DNA of 60,790 bases from Desulfovibrionaceae bacterium (lineage in GTDB: Bacteria > Desulfobacterota > Desulfovibrionia > Desulfovibrionales > Desulfovibrionaceae). Where the stretch lies: assembly GCA_910575755.1 (NCBI GenBank), contig CAJTFO010000006.1, positions 52,349 through 113,138 on the forward strand, given 5' to 3'. Within the stretch, counting starts at the first letter, position 1; the number at the start of each line of letters is the position of its first letter. This document shows, piece by piece, positions 6,644-15,600 of the stretch. The notes beneath the pieces were generated by a model that had not been told where the DNA came from, did not search any database, and worked only from the letters and a program-made list of their open reading frames with translations. The position numbers and the translations under genes were made by a program.

Positions 6644-7018
6644 GCGCTCCTTCCCGTACATTTGACTTTGCCAGGATTTGGTCTATCTTTTGAATAAAGG
6701 AACTCACGGCTCCCATGTCGGGACGACTAAGGATAGGCCCGACATGCGTAGAAGCGTGTCTTGCACTAACCTTGCCGCTGTCACCCGTGACGTTCTTTTG
6801 CTCTCCTCCTACAATATCGTAGCCCGTCAGCAACCACGTCTTTTTCTTTCCGTGTTCTTCCAGCGAGAGCACGGCTCTGTATCCATCTTTATCAAGATGG
6901 ACTGTCTTGTTGCCCTTGACAAAGCGGACAATCTTCCCGTTGGCGACCGCTTCCAGCACCGGGGCAATACAGCCGAGGCCGGCTGTGGCAGATTTTGACT
7001 CAATGCTGAAAACAGGCT
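6636..7018 (-). pseudogene. 5'-truncated phage gene end with nuclease-like domain
   Basis: A minus-strand frame is open from an in-frame stop near 7020 to the TAA at 6636. A GTG at 6959 could start it, but coding-like sequence (PVFSIESKSATAGLGCIAP) continues upstream of that codon. I therefore read this as the 3' part of a larger gene cut at about 7018. The segment VANGKIVRFVKGNKTVHLDKDG...HGKKKTWLLTGYDIV resembles the RelE/barnase-like domains fused to phage portal or MuF proteins. Position before MuF suggests the C-terminus of a portal protein. Host DNA begins just beyond, so this marks the right edge of the phage fragment. Confidence 0.55.
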
Positions 7019-7150
7019 ATAAGTCTGGTCTGTGCCTGTCCATAATACACAGAGTATGCGCGTGTTTCTTCAAGGATGAAATGCGTCACATCTATTTGAA
7101 TTGTCCGTTGCGGCTGCGGTCGCGCACAGCCAGCATCCTGAGGATCCTCC

Positions 7151-8131
7151 ATGAAAATAGTCATTCTTGATGGTGCCGTACTCAACCCCGGCGATGTGGA
7201 CTGGGGCCCCATTGAGGCGCTGGGCGACATGACCGTGTACGATGAAACGGACAGGGATCAACTGGCGGAACGGGCCAGAGGCGCCCATGTGCTGCTGGCC
7301 AACAAGACCTGCCTGCGCCGCGAGGATCTGCCGGCGCTGAAGGATGCGCGCATGGTGGGCGTGCTGGCCACAGGGTACAATACTGTGGATGTGGACGCCT
7401 TTGCCGAACGCCGGATTCCGGTCTGCAACGTGACGGCTTACGGCGTGGACGATGTGGCCCAGCATGGCATGGCCCTTTTGCTTGAACTCTGCCGGCATAC
7501 CAGTCAGCATACCGCAAGCGTCAAAGCCGGAGACTGGGAACGGGCCGAACAGTGGTGCTACTGGAAAAGCACTCCGCTCTGTCTGGAAGGTCTGACTATG
7601 GGGATCATCGGCTTCGGCGCCATAGGACGCCGGATGGGGCAACTGGCCCACGCTTTCGGCATGCGGGTGCTGGCCCACTGCCGCACGCCCAAAAATCCGC
7701 CGAGCTACAGTCCCTTTGCCTTTGCCTCTCTGGATCAGATTTTTACAGATGCGGACGTTATTTCCCTGCACTGCCCGCTCACGCCCCAGACGCGCCACCT
7801 GATCAACGCCAAAAGCCTGGCCAGAATGCGCAACGGCAGCATCCTTCTGAATACGGCGCGCGGCCCCCTGGTGGACGAAGAGGCGGTTGCCGAAGCTCTG
7901 AAAAGCGGCCAATTGCGCGGACTCGGCACAGATGTGCTCTCCCAGGAACCGCCCAGTGCGGACAATCCGCTGCTCAGCGCGCCCAATACCCTGATCACGC
8001 CGCATATTGCCTGGGCCACGGTCAAAGCCCGGCAGAACATCATCAATCTCACAGCCGAGAATATTCGCCGCTGGCAGGCGGGCACGCCAATCAACGTGGT
8101 CAACGGAGTGACCGGCACAATTGCACGATGA
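7151..8131 (+). CDS. D-2-hydroxyacid dehydrogenase (glycerate/hydroxypyruvate type)
   Basis: This 326-residue NAD(P)-dependent enzyme interconverts a 2-oxoacid and a D-2-hydroxyacid. The start follows AGGATCCTCC. The Rossmann motif is GFGAIGRRMG near residues 154-163. The catalytic set is visible: Arg in NTARGPLVDE, Glu in LSQEPP and His in TPHIAWA. The N-terminal ATGYNTVDVDAFAERRIPVCNVT and the length match glycerate dehydrogenase/hydroxypyruvate reductase. The stop overlaps a possible ATG of the following amidohydrolase gene, so the two are likely co-transcribed. Substrate is not decided by sequence. Confidence 0.88.
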   Translation: MKIVILDGAVLNPGDVDWGPIEALGDMTVYDETDRDQLAERARGAHVLLANKTCLRREDLPALKDARMVGVLATGYNTVDVDAFAERRIPVCNVTAYGVDDVAQHGMALLLELCRHTSQHTASVKAGDWERAEQWCYWKSTPLCLEGLTMGIIGFGAIGRRMGQLAHAFGMRVLAHCRTPKNPPSYSPFAFASLDQIFTDADVISLHCPLTPQTRHLINAKSLARMRNGSILLNTARGPLVDEEAVAEALKSGQLRGLGTDVLSQEPPSADNPLLSAPNTLITPHIAWATVKARQNIINLTAENIRRWQAGTPINVVNGVTGTIAR

Positions 8132-8181
8132 GGGCGGCAGGCGTTTCGACGCTTTGCTTCAGCGTTTTCACAGGGCCGACC

Positions 8182-8997
8182 ATGCGTATCGACATTCATA
8201 CCCACGCCTTTCATCCCAAGATAGCCCACAAGGCCGTCGATCACCTCAACAACTTCTACGCTGTGGCCTGCGCCGGTGACGGCACCATAGACCATCTGCT
8301 GGCCCGCGAAAAACACGCGGGGGTGGATAAATGCGTGGTGCTTTGCGCGGCCACGACCCCGGCCCAGGTGATCCCGGCCAACAATTACGCCGCAAGTCTG
8401 CAAAATGCCCATGACGAGGTCATCGGCTTCGGCACGCTGCACCCCGGCTATGCCAATTGGGAAGCGGAACTCAGACGCATCAGGGCCGCCGGCCTGCGCG
8501 GCCTCAAACTGCACCCGGATTTCCAGGGTTTCCGGCTTGATGACGCGCGCCTGCTGCCCATATTTGAAGCGGCGCAGAAGGATTTCATTTTTGAAATCCA
8601 TATCGGCGACAACACCAGCCCGGAGAAAAATCCCTCCTGCCCCTACAAGCTGGCCGCCATTCTGGATGCCTTTCCGGATCTGACGGTCATCGCAGCCCAT
8701 CTGGGCGGCTACCGTATGTGGGACCACGCCCTCAAGGCACTGGGCGGACGGCGGCGCGAAAACCTCTGGTTTGACACCTCCAGCGTCACGCCCTTTGTCA
8801 CGCCCGGGGAGCTGCGCGCCCTGCTGAACGCCTTTCCGCATGAACGCCTGCTGTTCGGCACAGACTGGCCTCTGTATGATCCTGAGGAAGAGCTGGAACG
8901 CCTGCAACGCATGGCCGGGCTGAGCGACACGCAACTGGAGGCCGTCATGGGCAATGCTGAACGTCTTTTTGCGGCCAGGGGGCCGGCGCTGATGTGA
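8182..8997 (+). CDS. Amidohydrolase family 2 metal-dependent hydrolase
   Basis: This 271-residue protein starts MRIDIHTHAFHP; HTH is the first metal-binding motif of the TIM-barrel amidohydrolase-2 family. Later HPDF, HIG, AAHLGGY and GTDWPLY supply the other His ligands and the catalytic Asp. Relatives are decarboxylases or hydrolases acting on small carboxylates. An alternative start at 8128 overlaps the upstream stop (ATGA) and would add 18 residues. I prefer 8182 because the family begins with the beta strand before HTH. It probably forms an operon with the hydroxyacid dehydrogenase. Confidence 0.82.
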   Translation: MRIDIHTHAFHPKIAHKAVDHLNNFYAVACAGDGTIDHLLAREKHAGVDKCVVLCAATTPAQVIPANNYAASLQNAHDEVIGFGTLHPGYANWEAELRRIRAAGLRGLKLHPDFQGFRLDDARLLPIFEAAQKDFIFEIHIGDNTSPEKNPSCPYKLAAILDAFPDLTVIAAHLGGYRMWDHALKALGGRRRENLWFDTSSVTPFVTPGELRALLNAFPHERLLFGTDWPLYDPEEELERLQRMAGLSDTQLEAVMGNAERLFAARGPALM

Positions 8998-9009
8998 AAC
9001 GGCGGGCCA

Positions 9010-9038
9010 TTGACAGCCCCCCGCTTTGCGGGTAAGAC
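9010..9038 (+). promoter_or_regulatory. Sigma70-type promoter of SRP RNA
   Basis: TTGACA (9010-9015), a 17-bp spacer and TAAGAC (9033-9038) precede the SRP RNA, with predicted start near 9045. Confidence 0.75.
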
Positions 9039-9045
9039 ATTGCTC

Positions 9046-9126
9046 AAGCCGGACGGCGGCAATACTGCCAACCCCGTCAGGTCCGAAAGGAAGCAGCGGC
9101 AACAGATGTTGCCGGGTGTCCGGCCC
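9046..9126 (+). ncRNA. ffs: Signal recognition particle RNA (4.5S type)
   Basis: The invariant core GTCAGGTCCGAAAGGAAGCA lies at 9077-9096, with the GGAAG-type tetraloop region and the asymmetric loop of the Ffh-binding helix VIII. Outer strands GCCGGAC (9048-9054) and GTCCGGC (9118-9124) close a single long hairpin, the small bacterial form without an Alu domain. A consensus promoter and a terminator flank it. Ends are estimated from pairing. Confidence 0.93.
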
Positions 9127-9170
9127 GCAAAAAAGCGCGACAAATAAACCTTGCCGCGCTTTTTTGCGGG
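9124..9170 (+). terminator. Rho-independent terminator of SRP RNA
   Basis: CCCGCAAAAAAGCGCG (9124-9139) pairs with CGCGCTTTTTTGCGGG (9155-9170). Confidence 0.8.
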
Positions 9171-9266
9171 CGACTTTCAACCAATGCCTTCTTTTTCAGG
9201 GTCAATTCGCTCCACAGCGTTTTGCCATTGAAAGCAGACAAACGCCCTACTCCGGCGCGCCGCGCA

Positions 9267-10094
9267 TCAGGGGAGAAACTCCTGCTCGTCAGGCAGCAAG
9301 GCCGGCTCCAGCGGGGCAAACTCCTCGCCTCCTTCCCCGGTCCGCGCGGCCATCAGATCCACCAGATAAATGCCGCGCATCTCTTCCAGATGCGAACGCA
9401 TGGCCTGTTCGGCCAGCTCCGCATTGCGTTCCTCCAAAGCCTTCAGCACGGCCATATGCGCGTTGTACGAACGTTCGCTCTGCCGCTGCACCTGCATGGA
9501 AGCGTACAGGGGCGTAATCAGCCAGCCTCCGAAACCCTCAGCCAGCAGCCCAAGAAAAGGATTGCCCAACGATTCCACCAGAGTACGGTGAAAGGCCAGA
9601 TCCGCTTCGGCAAAGGAGCGAATCTCCGCCCTGTCCAGAAAATTGCGCTGATTGACGAGAATTTCCCGCAAGGAGCCTAATTGTTCGTCTGTCACCTGGC
9701 GGGCCAGTTGCCGGGTCACGGAGGTTTCAAAAAAAAGACGCAGGTCATGCAGCTGCCGCCAGCCGTCCTGCGAACTGGAATAAATCTGCAATGTGGCGCG
9801 CATTTCGCTCAACAGGGGCTTGAGCGTGAGCTTGCAGACCCGCGCGCGCATGCCGGGCGAAATCTCGATCAGGCCCATACGCCCCAAAGCGGACAGCGCC
9901 TCGCGCACCGCGGGCCGCCCCACGCCGAATTCCTCCATGAGTTCCCGTTCGGAGGGCAGTTTCTGACCTTCCTGGTAAATTCCGGCCCGGATATCCTCCA
10001 GAAGGCAGGTCAATACCTCGGTATGCACGCGCGGACGCTGAATATTGCGCCGTCTGTTTCCAAATTTTTCTGTAATGTTGCTTTTCATGCGCAT
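9267..10094 (-). CDS. GntR-family (FadR/FCD subfamily) transcription regulator
   Basis: The winged helix covers about residues 20-85 (LPSERELMEEFGVGRPAVREALSALGRMGLIEISPG, the GntR signature). It is followed by an all-helical FCD ligand domain with the metal-binding pattern DLRLFFE, FHRTLV and SHLEEM. FCD proteins usually sense small carboxylates and act as repressors. The open frame extends 45 codons further upstream, but I place the start at MRMKSN (10094) because family members begin close to the helix-turn-helix. It is divergent from the CitE-like/malic enzyme cluster, which it most likely controls. No strong ribosome site is visible at any candidate start. Confidence 0.85.
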   Translation of the reverse strand: MRMKSNITEKFGNRRRNIQRPRVHTEVLTCLLEDIRAGIYQEGQKLPSERELMEEFGVGRPAVREALSALGRMGLIEISPGMRARVCKLTLKPLLSEMRATLQIYSSSQDGWRQLHDLRLFFETSVTRQLARQVTDEQLGSLREILVNQRNFLDRAEIRSFAEADLAFHRTLVESLGNPFLGLLAEGFGGWLITPLYASMQVQRQSERSYNAHMAVLKALEERNAELAEQAMRSHLEEMRGIYLVDLMAARTGEGGEEFAPLEPALLPDEQEFLP

Positions 10095-10469
10095 CGTTGG
10101 TAAGTTATAAACAATCAGCGAAAAACTATGTCTGTGCTTTAGTTTGCCCGGCCTGAGCGCTTTTGTAAACCCGGCTGGGCAAAACTTCATGAGGCGGAGG
10201 ACAAAATTTTTTCGCTCTTGGTATAACATGTTGACTTGTTAATAGCTATGCCCTATTCAGAATGAAACGGCAAAAAAAGCGGCGTGGTCCGGTCATAAAA
10301 ACTGGAACCGGGCGGACAGGCATGGCGCAGACGGTTTTGCGCGGCCGCTGCCCCCCAGAAGGACCAGACCGCCGAGCAGTCCCGAAAACAAGGGACGCGC
10401 GCCGCAGCAACGTTCCCTGATTTAAGGTGGCTTGTTTTTCAGACGACTTTTATCCAGAGGAGTATTCAC
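10095..10469. promoter_or_regulatory. Divergent control region, GntR gene / citrate-lyase-like cluster
   Basis: This 375-bp gap has no gene. On the plus strand TTGACT (10231-10236), 17 bp, TATTCA (10254-10259) is a plausible promoter for the cluster starting at 10470, leaving a leader of about 200 nt. The palindrome AACATGTT (10225-10232) covers the -35 and could be the operator of the divergent GntR regulator. An SD-like AGAGGAG precedes the first gene. Confidence 0.45.
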
Positions 10470-11363
10470 ATGGCTGTTATGCGTTCCGTCTTTTATGTGC
10501 CCGGCAACAACCCCAAATTTCTTGAAAAAGCCCCCAGCATTCCGGCCGACATCATCACCCTCGACCTTGAGGACGCCGTTCCCCCGTCCGAAAAGGAAAA
10601 CGCGCGCAAGATGATCGTCGAGAACATGAACAAGATCGCCAAGGAAAGCGTGAGCGGCGCTGAAATCTATGTGCGCATCAACAACTGGGAAACCGAAATG
10701 ACCAACGACGACCTGGAAGCCGTGGTGCAGCCCGGCCTCAACGGCGTCACCCTGGCCAAAACCGGTCATCCCGATGACGTGAAGCGTCTGGCCTGGAAGC
10801 TGGAAGAACTGGAACGCCGCCGCGGCATGGAAATCGGTTCGGTGAAAATTTCCATGCTGCTGGAAACCGCCAAGGGCATCATGAACGCCTATGAATGCTG
10901 CATGGCCAGCCCGCGCAACGTCAACGCCATTTTCGGCGCCGTGGACTACTGCCGCGACATGCACGTCAAAATCACCAACGAAGCCGTGGAGCAGCTCTGG
11001 GGCCGCGCCAAGGTGGCCATCGCCTGCCGCGCTTCCGGTCTTGTGGCCATTGACGCCCCCTTCGTATCCTTCCAGGATACCGAAGCTTTTGAACGTAACG
11101 TGCGCGATGGCCTGCAGATGGGCTATGGCGGCCGCATGATCATCCATCCCAGCCAGGTGGAGCCTTCCAACCGCCTGTACGCCCCCGACCCGGCCGACGT
11201 GGAATGGGCCCGCGGCGTGGTGAAAGTCTTTGAGGAAGAAGGTCTGGCCAAAGGCAAGGCGGCCGTGTCCTACCTGGGCAAGATGGTCGACACGCCCGTG
11301 TATGACAACGCGCGCGACATTCTGGCCGCCCAGGCTGAAATCGACGCCAAGAACAACAAATAA
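10470..11363 (+). CDS. HpcH/HpaI-family lyase, CitE-like (malyl/citramalyl-CoA lyase type)
   Basis: This 297-residue TIM-barrel lyase has the CitE signature near the N-terminus, RSVFYVPGNNPKF and LDLEDAV (residues 31-37). An Arg in YVRINN, the metal-binding Glu in LLETAKG and the Asp in GAVDYCRDM follow. Members cleave 3-hydroxy-acyl-CoA or acyl-ACP esters to acetyl units plus an oxoacid. It is a full-length protein, unlike the second, short CitE-like protein downstream. It could therefore be the working lyase of the citrate/citramalate lyase system or an independent malyl/citramalyl-CoA lyase. First gene of the cluster; good SD (AGAGGAG). Substrate unresolved. Confidence 0.85.
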   Translation: MAVMRSVFYVPGNNPKFLEKAPSIPADIITLDLEDAVPPSEKENARKMIVENMNKIAKESVSGAEIYVRINNWETEMTNDDLEAVVQPGLNGVTLAKTGHPDDVKRLAWKLEELERRRGMEIGSVKISMLLETAKGIMNAYECCMASPRNVNAIFGAVDYCRDMHVKITNEAVEQLWGRAKVAIACRASGLVAIDAPFVSFQDTEAFERNVRDGLQMGYGGRMIIHPSQVEPSNRLYAPDPADVEWARGVVKVFEEEGLAKGKAAVSYLGKMVDTPVYDNARDILAAQAEIDAKNNK

Positions 11364-11380
11364 CGCGGTCTTGCCGCTCC

Positions 11381-11407
11381 GGGTTCCGGGCAGCGCGCCC
11401 GGAACCC
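11381..11407 (+). terminator. Intergenic hairpin between CitE-like and malic enzyme genes
   Basis: GGGTTCCGGGC (11381-11391) and GCCCGGAACCC (11397-11407) form an 11-bp stem with a 5-nt loop. There is no T-run. It more likely acts as a processing or partial termination signal within the operon than as its end. Confidence 0.6.
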
Positions 11408-11472
11408 CTTCAACCGGGGCCGCCTGATACGCCACTGCGCTGGATATTCCGGCTCCACCAAAAGGAGAATAG

Positions 11473-12732
11473 ATGTCTCGGATCAAAAATTTGCGTGAAG
11501 AAGCCCTGGCCATGCACAAGGATAACGCGGGGAAAATCGAAGTGCGGGTCAAAGTGCCCGTGCGCGATAATGACGACCTGACGCTGGCCTACTCGCCCGG
11601 CGTTGCCGAACCCTGCATGGAAATCAACAAAAACCCTGAGATGTTGGATGTCTATACCAATCACTCCAACTTCGTCTGCGTGGTTTCCAACGGTACGGCC
11701 GTGCTGGGCCTGGGCGACATCGGCGCCGGAGCGGCCATGCCGGTTATGGAAGGCAAATCCCTGCTTTTCAAGACCTTCGGCGATGTGGACGCCTTCCCCA
11801 TTTGCGTCAATACCAAGGACACGCAAAAGATCATTGAGATGATCGAACTCATGGCCCCCACCTTTGGCGGCGTAAACCTTGAAGACATCAAGGCTCCCGA
11901 GTGCTTCATCATTGAAGACGGCCTCAAGGAACGCGGCATCTTCAAGGGCGCCATTTTCCATGACGACCAGCACGGCACGGCGGTCGTCACCCTGGCGGGC
12001 CTGGTCAACGCCCTGAAAGTGGTGGGCAAGAAGCTGGAAGATGTCAAGGTTGTCACCAGCGGCGCGGGCGCGGCGGGCATCGCCATCATCAAGCTGCTCA
12101 TGGCCGTGGGTCTCAAAAATGTTATCATGTGCGACTCCAAGGGCGCCATCTGGGACGGGCGCACGGAAGGCATGAATCCCTACAAGAATGAGATCGCCAA
12201 GCGCACCAATCCCGACAAGGTCAAGGGCGGCCTGGCCGAAGCCATCAAGGGCGCGGATGTCTTCATCGGCGTGTCCGCTCCCGACACGCTGAACGAAGAC
12301 ATGATCCGCAGCATGGCCAAAGATCCCATCGTCTTTGCCCAGGCCAATCCCATTCCGGAAATCTGGCCCCTGCAGCGGGCCTATGACGCCGGCGCCAAAG
12401 TGGTTTCCACCGGTCGTTCCGACTGTCCGAACCAGATCAACAATGTTCTGGCCTTTCCCGGCATCTTCCGCGGCGCCATCGACGTGCGCGCCACGGACAT
12501 CAATGACGCCATGAAGATTGCCGCGGCTTACGCTCTGGCTGATCTGGTCAAGCCCGAGGAACTGGGGCCGAAAATGATCATTCCTTCCTCTCTCAACCCC
12601 GATGTGGCCCCCAGGGTCGCCGAGGCCACGGCCAAGGCCGCCATGGAAAGCGGCATCGCGCGTGTGAAGATCGACCCCGCTGTTGTGGCGGAAAATTTGC
12701 GGAAGCGCCTGGCCAAGCAAGCGCGCGCCTGA
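11473..12732 (+). CDS. NAD(P)-dependent malic enzyme
   Basis: This 419-residue enzyme is the short bacterial form without the C-terminal phosphotransacetylase domain. The N-terminal malic domain has LAYSPGVAEPC and the metal site HDDQHGTA near residues 160-167. The NAD domain has SGAGAAGIAIIKLL. It decarboxylates malate to pyruvate and CO2 with reduction of NAD(P). AAAGGAG lies 7 nt before ATG. Its place between a lyase and a 2-hydroxyacid oxidase suggests that the cluster converts C4-C6 hydroxyacids to pyruvate. Well conserved throughout, with no sign of decay. Confidence 0.93.
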   Translation: MSRIKNLREEALAMHKDNAGKIEVRVKVPVRDNDDLTLAYSPGVAEPCMEINKNPEMLDVYTNHSNFVCVVSNGTAVLGLGDIGAGAAMPVMEGKSLLFKTFGDVDAFPICVNTKDTQKIIEMIELMAPTFGGVNLEDIKAPECFIIEDGLKERGIFKGAIFHDDQHGTAVVTLAGLVNALKVVGKKLEDVKVVTSGAGAAGIAIIKLLMAVGLKNVIMCDSKGAIWDGRTEGMNPYKNEIAKRTNPDKVKGGLAEAIKGADVFIGVSAPDTLNEDMIRSMAKDPIVFAQANPIPEIWPLQRAYDAGAKVVSTGRSDCPNQINNVLAFPGIFRGAIDVRATDINDAMKIAAAYALADLVKPEELGPKMIIPSSLNPDVAPRVAEATAKAAMESGIARVKIDPAVVAENLRKRLAKQARA

Positions 12733-12775
12733 GCATCTCGCTCACAAAACCCTCTCACCCTGTTGGGGGAAATGT

Positions 12776-14167
12776 ATGTTGAGTGATTCCCTTGCCAAGG
12801 AATTCGAGGCCATCGTCGGTAAGGAAAATGTCTTTACCAGTGAAGCGGACCGCCAGAATTATGCGTATGATTCCTGCGTATGGACTCCGCGCATTCCCGG
12901 TGGCGTGGTGCGCCCCACCAATACCGAGCAGCTCGGCCCCATCATCAACCTGTGCTATAAAGAAGGCCTGCCGATGACCGTGCGCGGCGCGGGCACCAAC
13001 CTTTCCGGCGGCACCATTCCGGACACCACCGATACCATCGTCATCCTGACCACCGCCCTGAACCGCATCCTCGAAATCAATGAGGAAGACCTTTACGCCA
13101 TTGTGGAACCCGGCGTCATCACCGCGCCCATGGCCGCGAAAATCGCCTCCAAGGGTCTTTTCTATCCCCCGGATCCGGGCTCCATGTCCGTGTCCACCAT
13201 CGGCGGCAACGTGGCCGAAAACTCCGGCGGTCTGCGCGGCCTGAAATACGGCACCACCAAAGACTACGTCATGGGCATGGAAGTTTATGCCAATACCGGC
13301 GACCTGGTGCGCTGCGGTTCGCGTTGCGTGAAATGCGCCACCGGCTATGCCATTTCTCCCCTTCTGGTGGGCAGTGAAGGCACCCTGGCCGTTACCAGCC
13401 AGGTGACTCTGAAGCTCGTTCCCCCGCCGAAGGCCTCCAAGGCCATGATGGCCCTGTTCCCTGACATGCAGTCCGCCTCCAAGGCCGTGGCCGCCATCAT
13501 CTCCGCCCATGTGGTTCCGTGTACCCTGGAATTTCTGGATCACGCCACCATCAACTATGTGGAAGATTATGTGAAAATCGGTCTGCCCCGCGACGCCGGC
13601 GCCATGCTGCTGGTCGAAGTGGACGGCCATCCCGCCCAGGTCGAGGATGACGCCGTTGTGGTGGAAAAGGTTCTCAAAGACTGCGGTTCCACGGAAGTGG
13701 TGGTGGCCAAGGACGCCGCACAGAAGAAGAACATCTGGGAAGCCCGCCGCGTGGCAATTCCGGCCCTTGCCCGCGCCAAACCCACCTTTATGATGGAAGA
13801 CGTTACCGTGCCCCGTTCCAAGATTCCGGCCATGATCGCGGGTCTGGAAAAGATCGCCAAGGACCGCAACGTGACCATTGCCACCTTCGGCCATGCCGGC
13901 GACGGCAACCTGCACCCCGGCATCCTCTGCGACAAGCGCGACAAGCAGGAATGGGCCCGTGTGGAACTGGCCGTGGACGATCTCTTCAACCTCGGTCTTG
14001 AACTCAAGGGCACGCTTTCCGGCGAACACGGCATCGGTCTTGCCAAAAAGCAGTGGCTTGAGCAGGAGACTTCGCGCGGTTCCATCATGTTCTCTCGCCG
14101 GTTGCGCAACGCCTTTGACCCCAAGGGCCTGTTCAATCCGGAAAAAATCGTCGGAGCCCGTGGGTAG
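12776..14167 (+). CDS. FAD-linked 2-hydroxyacid oxidase subunit, GlcD/D-lactate dehydrogenase type
   Basis: This 463-residue flavoprotein starts at ATG 12776 behind GGGGGA; the longer frame runs into the malic enzyme gene. The FAD_binding_4 domain covers about residues 35-215 (PMTVRGAGTNLSGGTIP, PPDPGSMSVSTIGGNVAENSGG). The FAD-oxidase C-terminal domain ends with FGHAGDGNLHPGI and GTLSGEHGIGLAKK. It oxidises D-lactate, glycolate or a related 2-hydroxyacid. The electrons go to the Fe-S protein of the next gene, as in the lactate utilisation loci of Desulfovibrio. The substrate is not fixed by sequence. Confidence 0.9.
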   Translation: MLSDSLAKEFEAIVGKENVFTSEADRQNYAYDSCVWTPRIPGGVVRPTNTEQLGPIINLCYKEGLPMTVRGAGTNLSGGTIPDTTDTIVILTTALNRILEINEEDLYAIVEPGVITAPMAAKIASKGLFYPPDPGSMSVSTIGGNVAENSGGLRGLKYGTTKDYVMGMEVYANTGDLVRCGSRCVKCATGYAISPLLVGSEGTLAVTSQVTLKLVPPPKASKAMMALFPDMQSASKAVAAIISAHVVPCTLEFLDHATINYVEDYVKIGLPRDAGAMLLVEVDGHPAQVEDDAVVVEKVLKDCGSTEVVVAKDAAQKKNIWEARRVAIPALARAKPTFMMEDVTVPRSKIPAMIAGLEKIAKDRNVTIATFGHAGDGNLHPGILCDKRDKQEWARVELAVDDLFNLGLELKGTLSGEHGIGLAKKQWLEQETSRGSIMFSRRLRNAFDPKGLFNPEKIVGARG

Positions 14168-14266
14168 AAAATCCGCCGGAGCGGCCTGCGGGCCGCCCCG
14201 GAACCATAAATCTCAAGCAGCCGGATGGACGGCGGACGTCTTTCCATCCGGCACTGGGGCTGGAGC

Positions 14267-15559
14267 ATGAACGATCTTACCAGGCTTGCCAATTCGTTGA
14301 TGGCTCTGGACGACAAGCTGGTTTCTTGCATGAAATGCGGCTTCTGTCAGGCATTCTGCCCGGTTTTTGACGAAACCGGAGAAGAAGGCGACGTCACCCG
14401 AGGCAAAATCGCCCTTGTGGAAAACCTGGCTCACCTTGTCATCCAAGATCCTGAAGCGGTTTATGAACGGCTTTCCCGTTGTCTCCTCTGCGGCGGCTGC
14501 AACTTCAGTTGCCCGGCCGGCGCGCCCACCATGGAAATTTTCCTTGAGGCGCGCGCCATTGTGGTCAGCTATCTGGGGCTTTCACCCATCAAGAAGGCCA
14601 TATTCCGGACTCTGCTGCCCAATCCGCGGCTGTTCAGCACCCTTATGAAACTGAGCTCGCCCTTCCAGGGCCTGTTCATCAAAAAAGACAATTCGCCGCA
14701 GAACACGGCCTGCGTGCCCATGTTCAAGGCTTTCATCGGCGAACGTCACATCCCCATGCTGTCCAAAAAGACCCTTTCCGCCAAAGTGGGAACCCGCGAC
14801 ACCCCGGCCGGCAAAAGCGGCCTGAAGGTTGCCTTCTTCCCCGGCTGCATGGGCGACAAGATATACACCGACATGGCCGAAGCCTGCCTGAAGGTCTTCG
14901 AGCATCACGGCGTGGGCGTCTACATGCCTGACAATCAGGCCTGCTGCGGCATTCCGGCGCTGACCTCCGGCGATCTGAAAAGCTTCGGCAAGCTGTCCGC
15001 CTACAATCTGGATCTGTTTGCACAGGGCAAGTTCGACTACATCGTCACGCCCTGTTCCTCCTGCACCGCCACCATCAAGGAACATTGGCAGAACGCTGAG
15101 GATCTGACCTCTGCCCAACGCGCCTTTGCCCGCACGCTGGGCGAAAAAGCCATGGATATCAACGCATTTTTGGTGGATGTGCTCAAAGTCACGCCCCCGG
15201 AAGGCGCGGGCCAGGGCAAGATCAAGGTCACTTATCACGAATCCTGTCACCTGATGAAGTCGTTGCGCGTCAGCAAGCAGCCCAAAGATATCATCAAGAT
15301 GAACAAGGATTATCAGCTTGTGCCCATGAAGGAAGCCGACCACTGCTGTGGCTGCGGCGGCACCTTCACCCTGACCCAGCCAGAACTCTCCGCCAAGATC
15401 GGCCAGCGCAAACGCGACAACATCGTGGCCAGCGGCGCGGAAGTGGTGGCCATGGGCTGCCCGGCCTGCATGATGCAGATATCGGACATGCTGGCCCGCA
15501 ACCACGACTCGGTCAAAGTCAAGCACACCATTGAAATCTACGCGGACTCTCTGTCCTAA
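14267..15559 (+). CDS. Fe-S subunit of 2-hydroxyacid oxidase, GlcF type
   Basis: This 430-residue protein starts MNDLTRLANSL after TGGAGC. Two ferredoxin-like clusters lie at the N-terminus (CMKCGFCQAFCPV and CLLCGGCNFSCPAG). Two CCG domains follow (PGCMGDKIY...CCGIPA, and HESCHLM...CCGCGGTF), as in GlcF and heterodisulfide-reductase D-like proteins. It takes electrons from the flavoprotein encoded upstream and passes them towards the menaquinone pool. No membrane segment is seen. The 100-bp gap before it carries GC-rich stems. Confidence 0.92.
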   Translation: MNDLTRLANSLMALDDKLVSCMKCGFCQAFCPVFDETGEEGDVTRGKIALVENLAHLVIQDPEAVYERLSRCLLCGGCNFSCPAGAPTMEIFLEARAIVVSYLGLSPIKKAIFRTLLPNPRLFSTLMKLSSPFQGLFIKKDNSPQNTACVPMFKAFIGERHIPMLSKKTLSAKVGTRDTPAGKSGLKVAFFPGCMGDKIYTDMAEACLKVFEHHGVGVYMPDNQACCGIPALTSGDLKSFGKLSAYNLDLFAQGKFDYIVTPCSSCTATIKEHWQNAEDLTSAQRAFARTLGEKAMDINAFLVDVLKVTPPEGAGQGKIKVTYHESCHLMKSLRVSKQPKDIIKMNKDYQLVPMKEADHCCGCGGTFTLTQPELSAKIGQRKRDNIVASGAEVVAMGCPACMMQISDMLARNHDSVKVKHTIEIYADSLS

Positions 15560-15560
15560 A

Positions 15561-15600
15561 GCCATGCCGCTCCCCCTGGCGATGGGGGGAGCGGCCATGC
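15561..15600 (+). terminator. GC-rich hairpin after the GlcF-type gene
   Basis: GCCATGCCGCTCCCCC (15561-15576) pairs with GGGGGGAGCGGCCATGC (15584-15600). It falls in a 204-bp gap before citD, so it may divide the cluster into two transcription units. Confidence 0.6.

Noticed and set aside
11410..12720. 436-codon minus-strand frame opposite the malic enzyme gene
   Set aside because: Antisense shadow of a conserved enzyme, rich in His/Gly/Asp in the way antisense GC-rich frames are.
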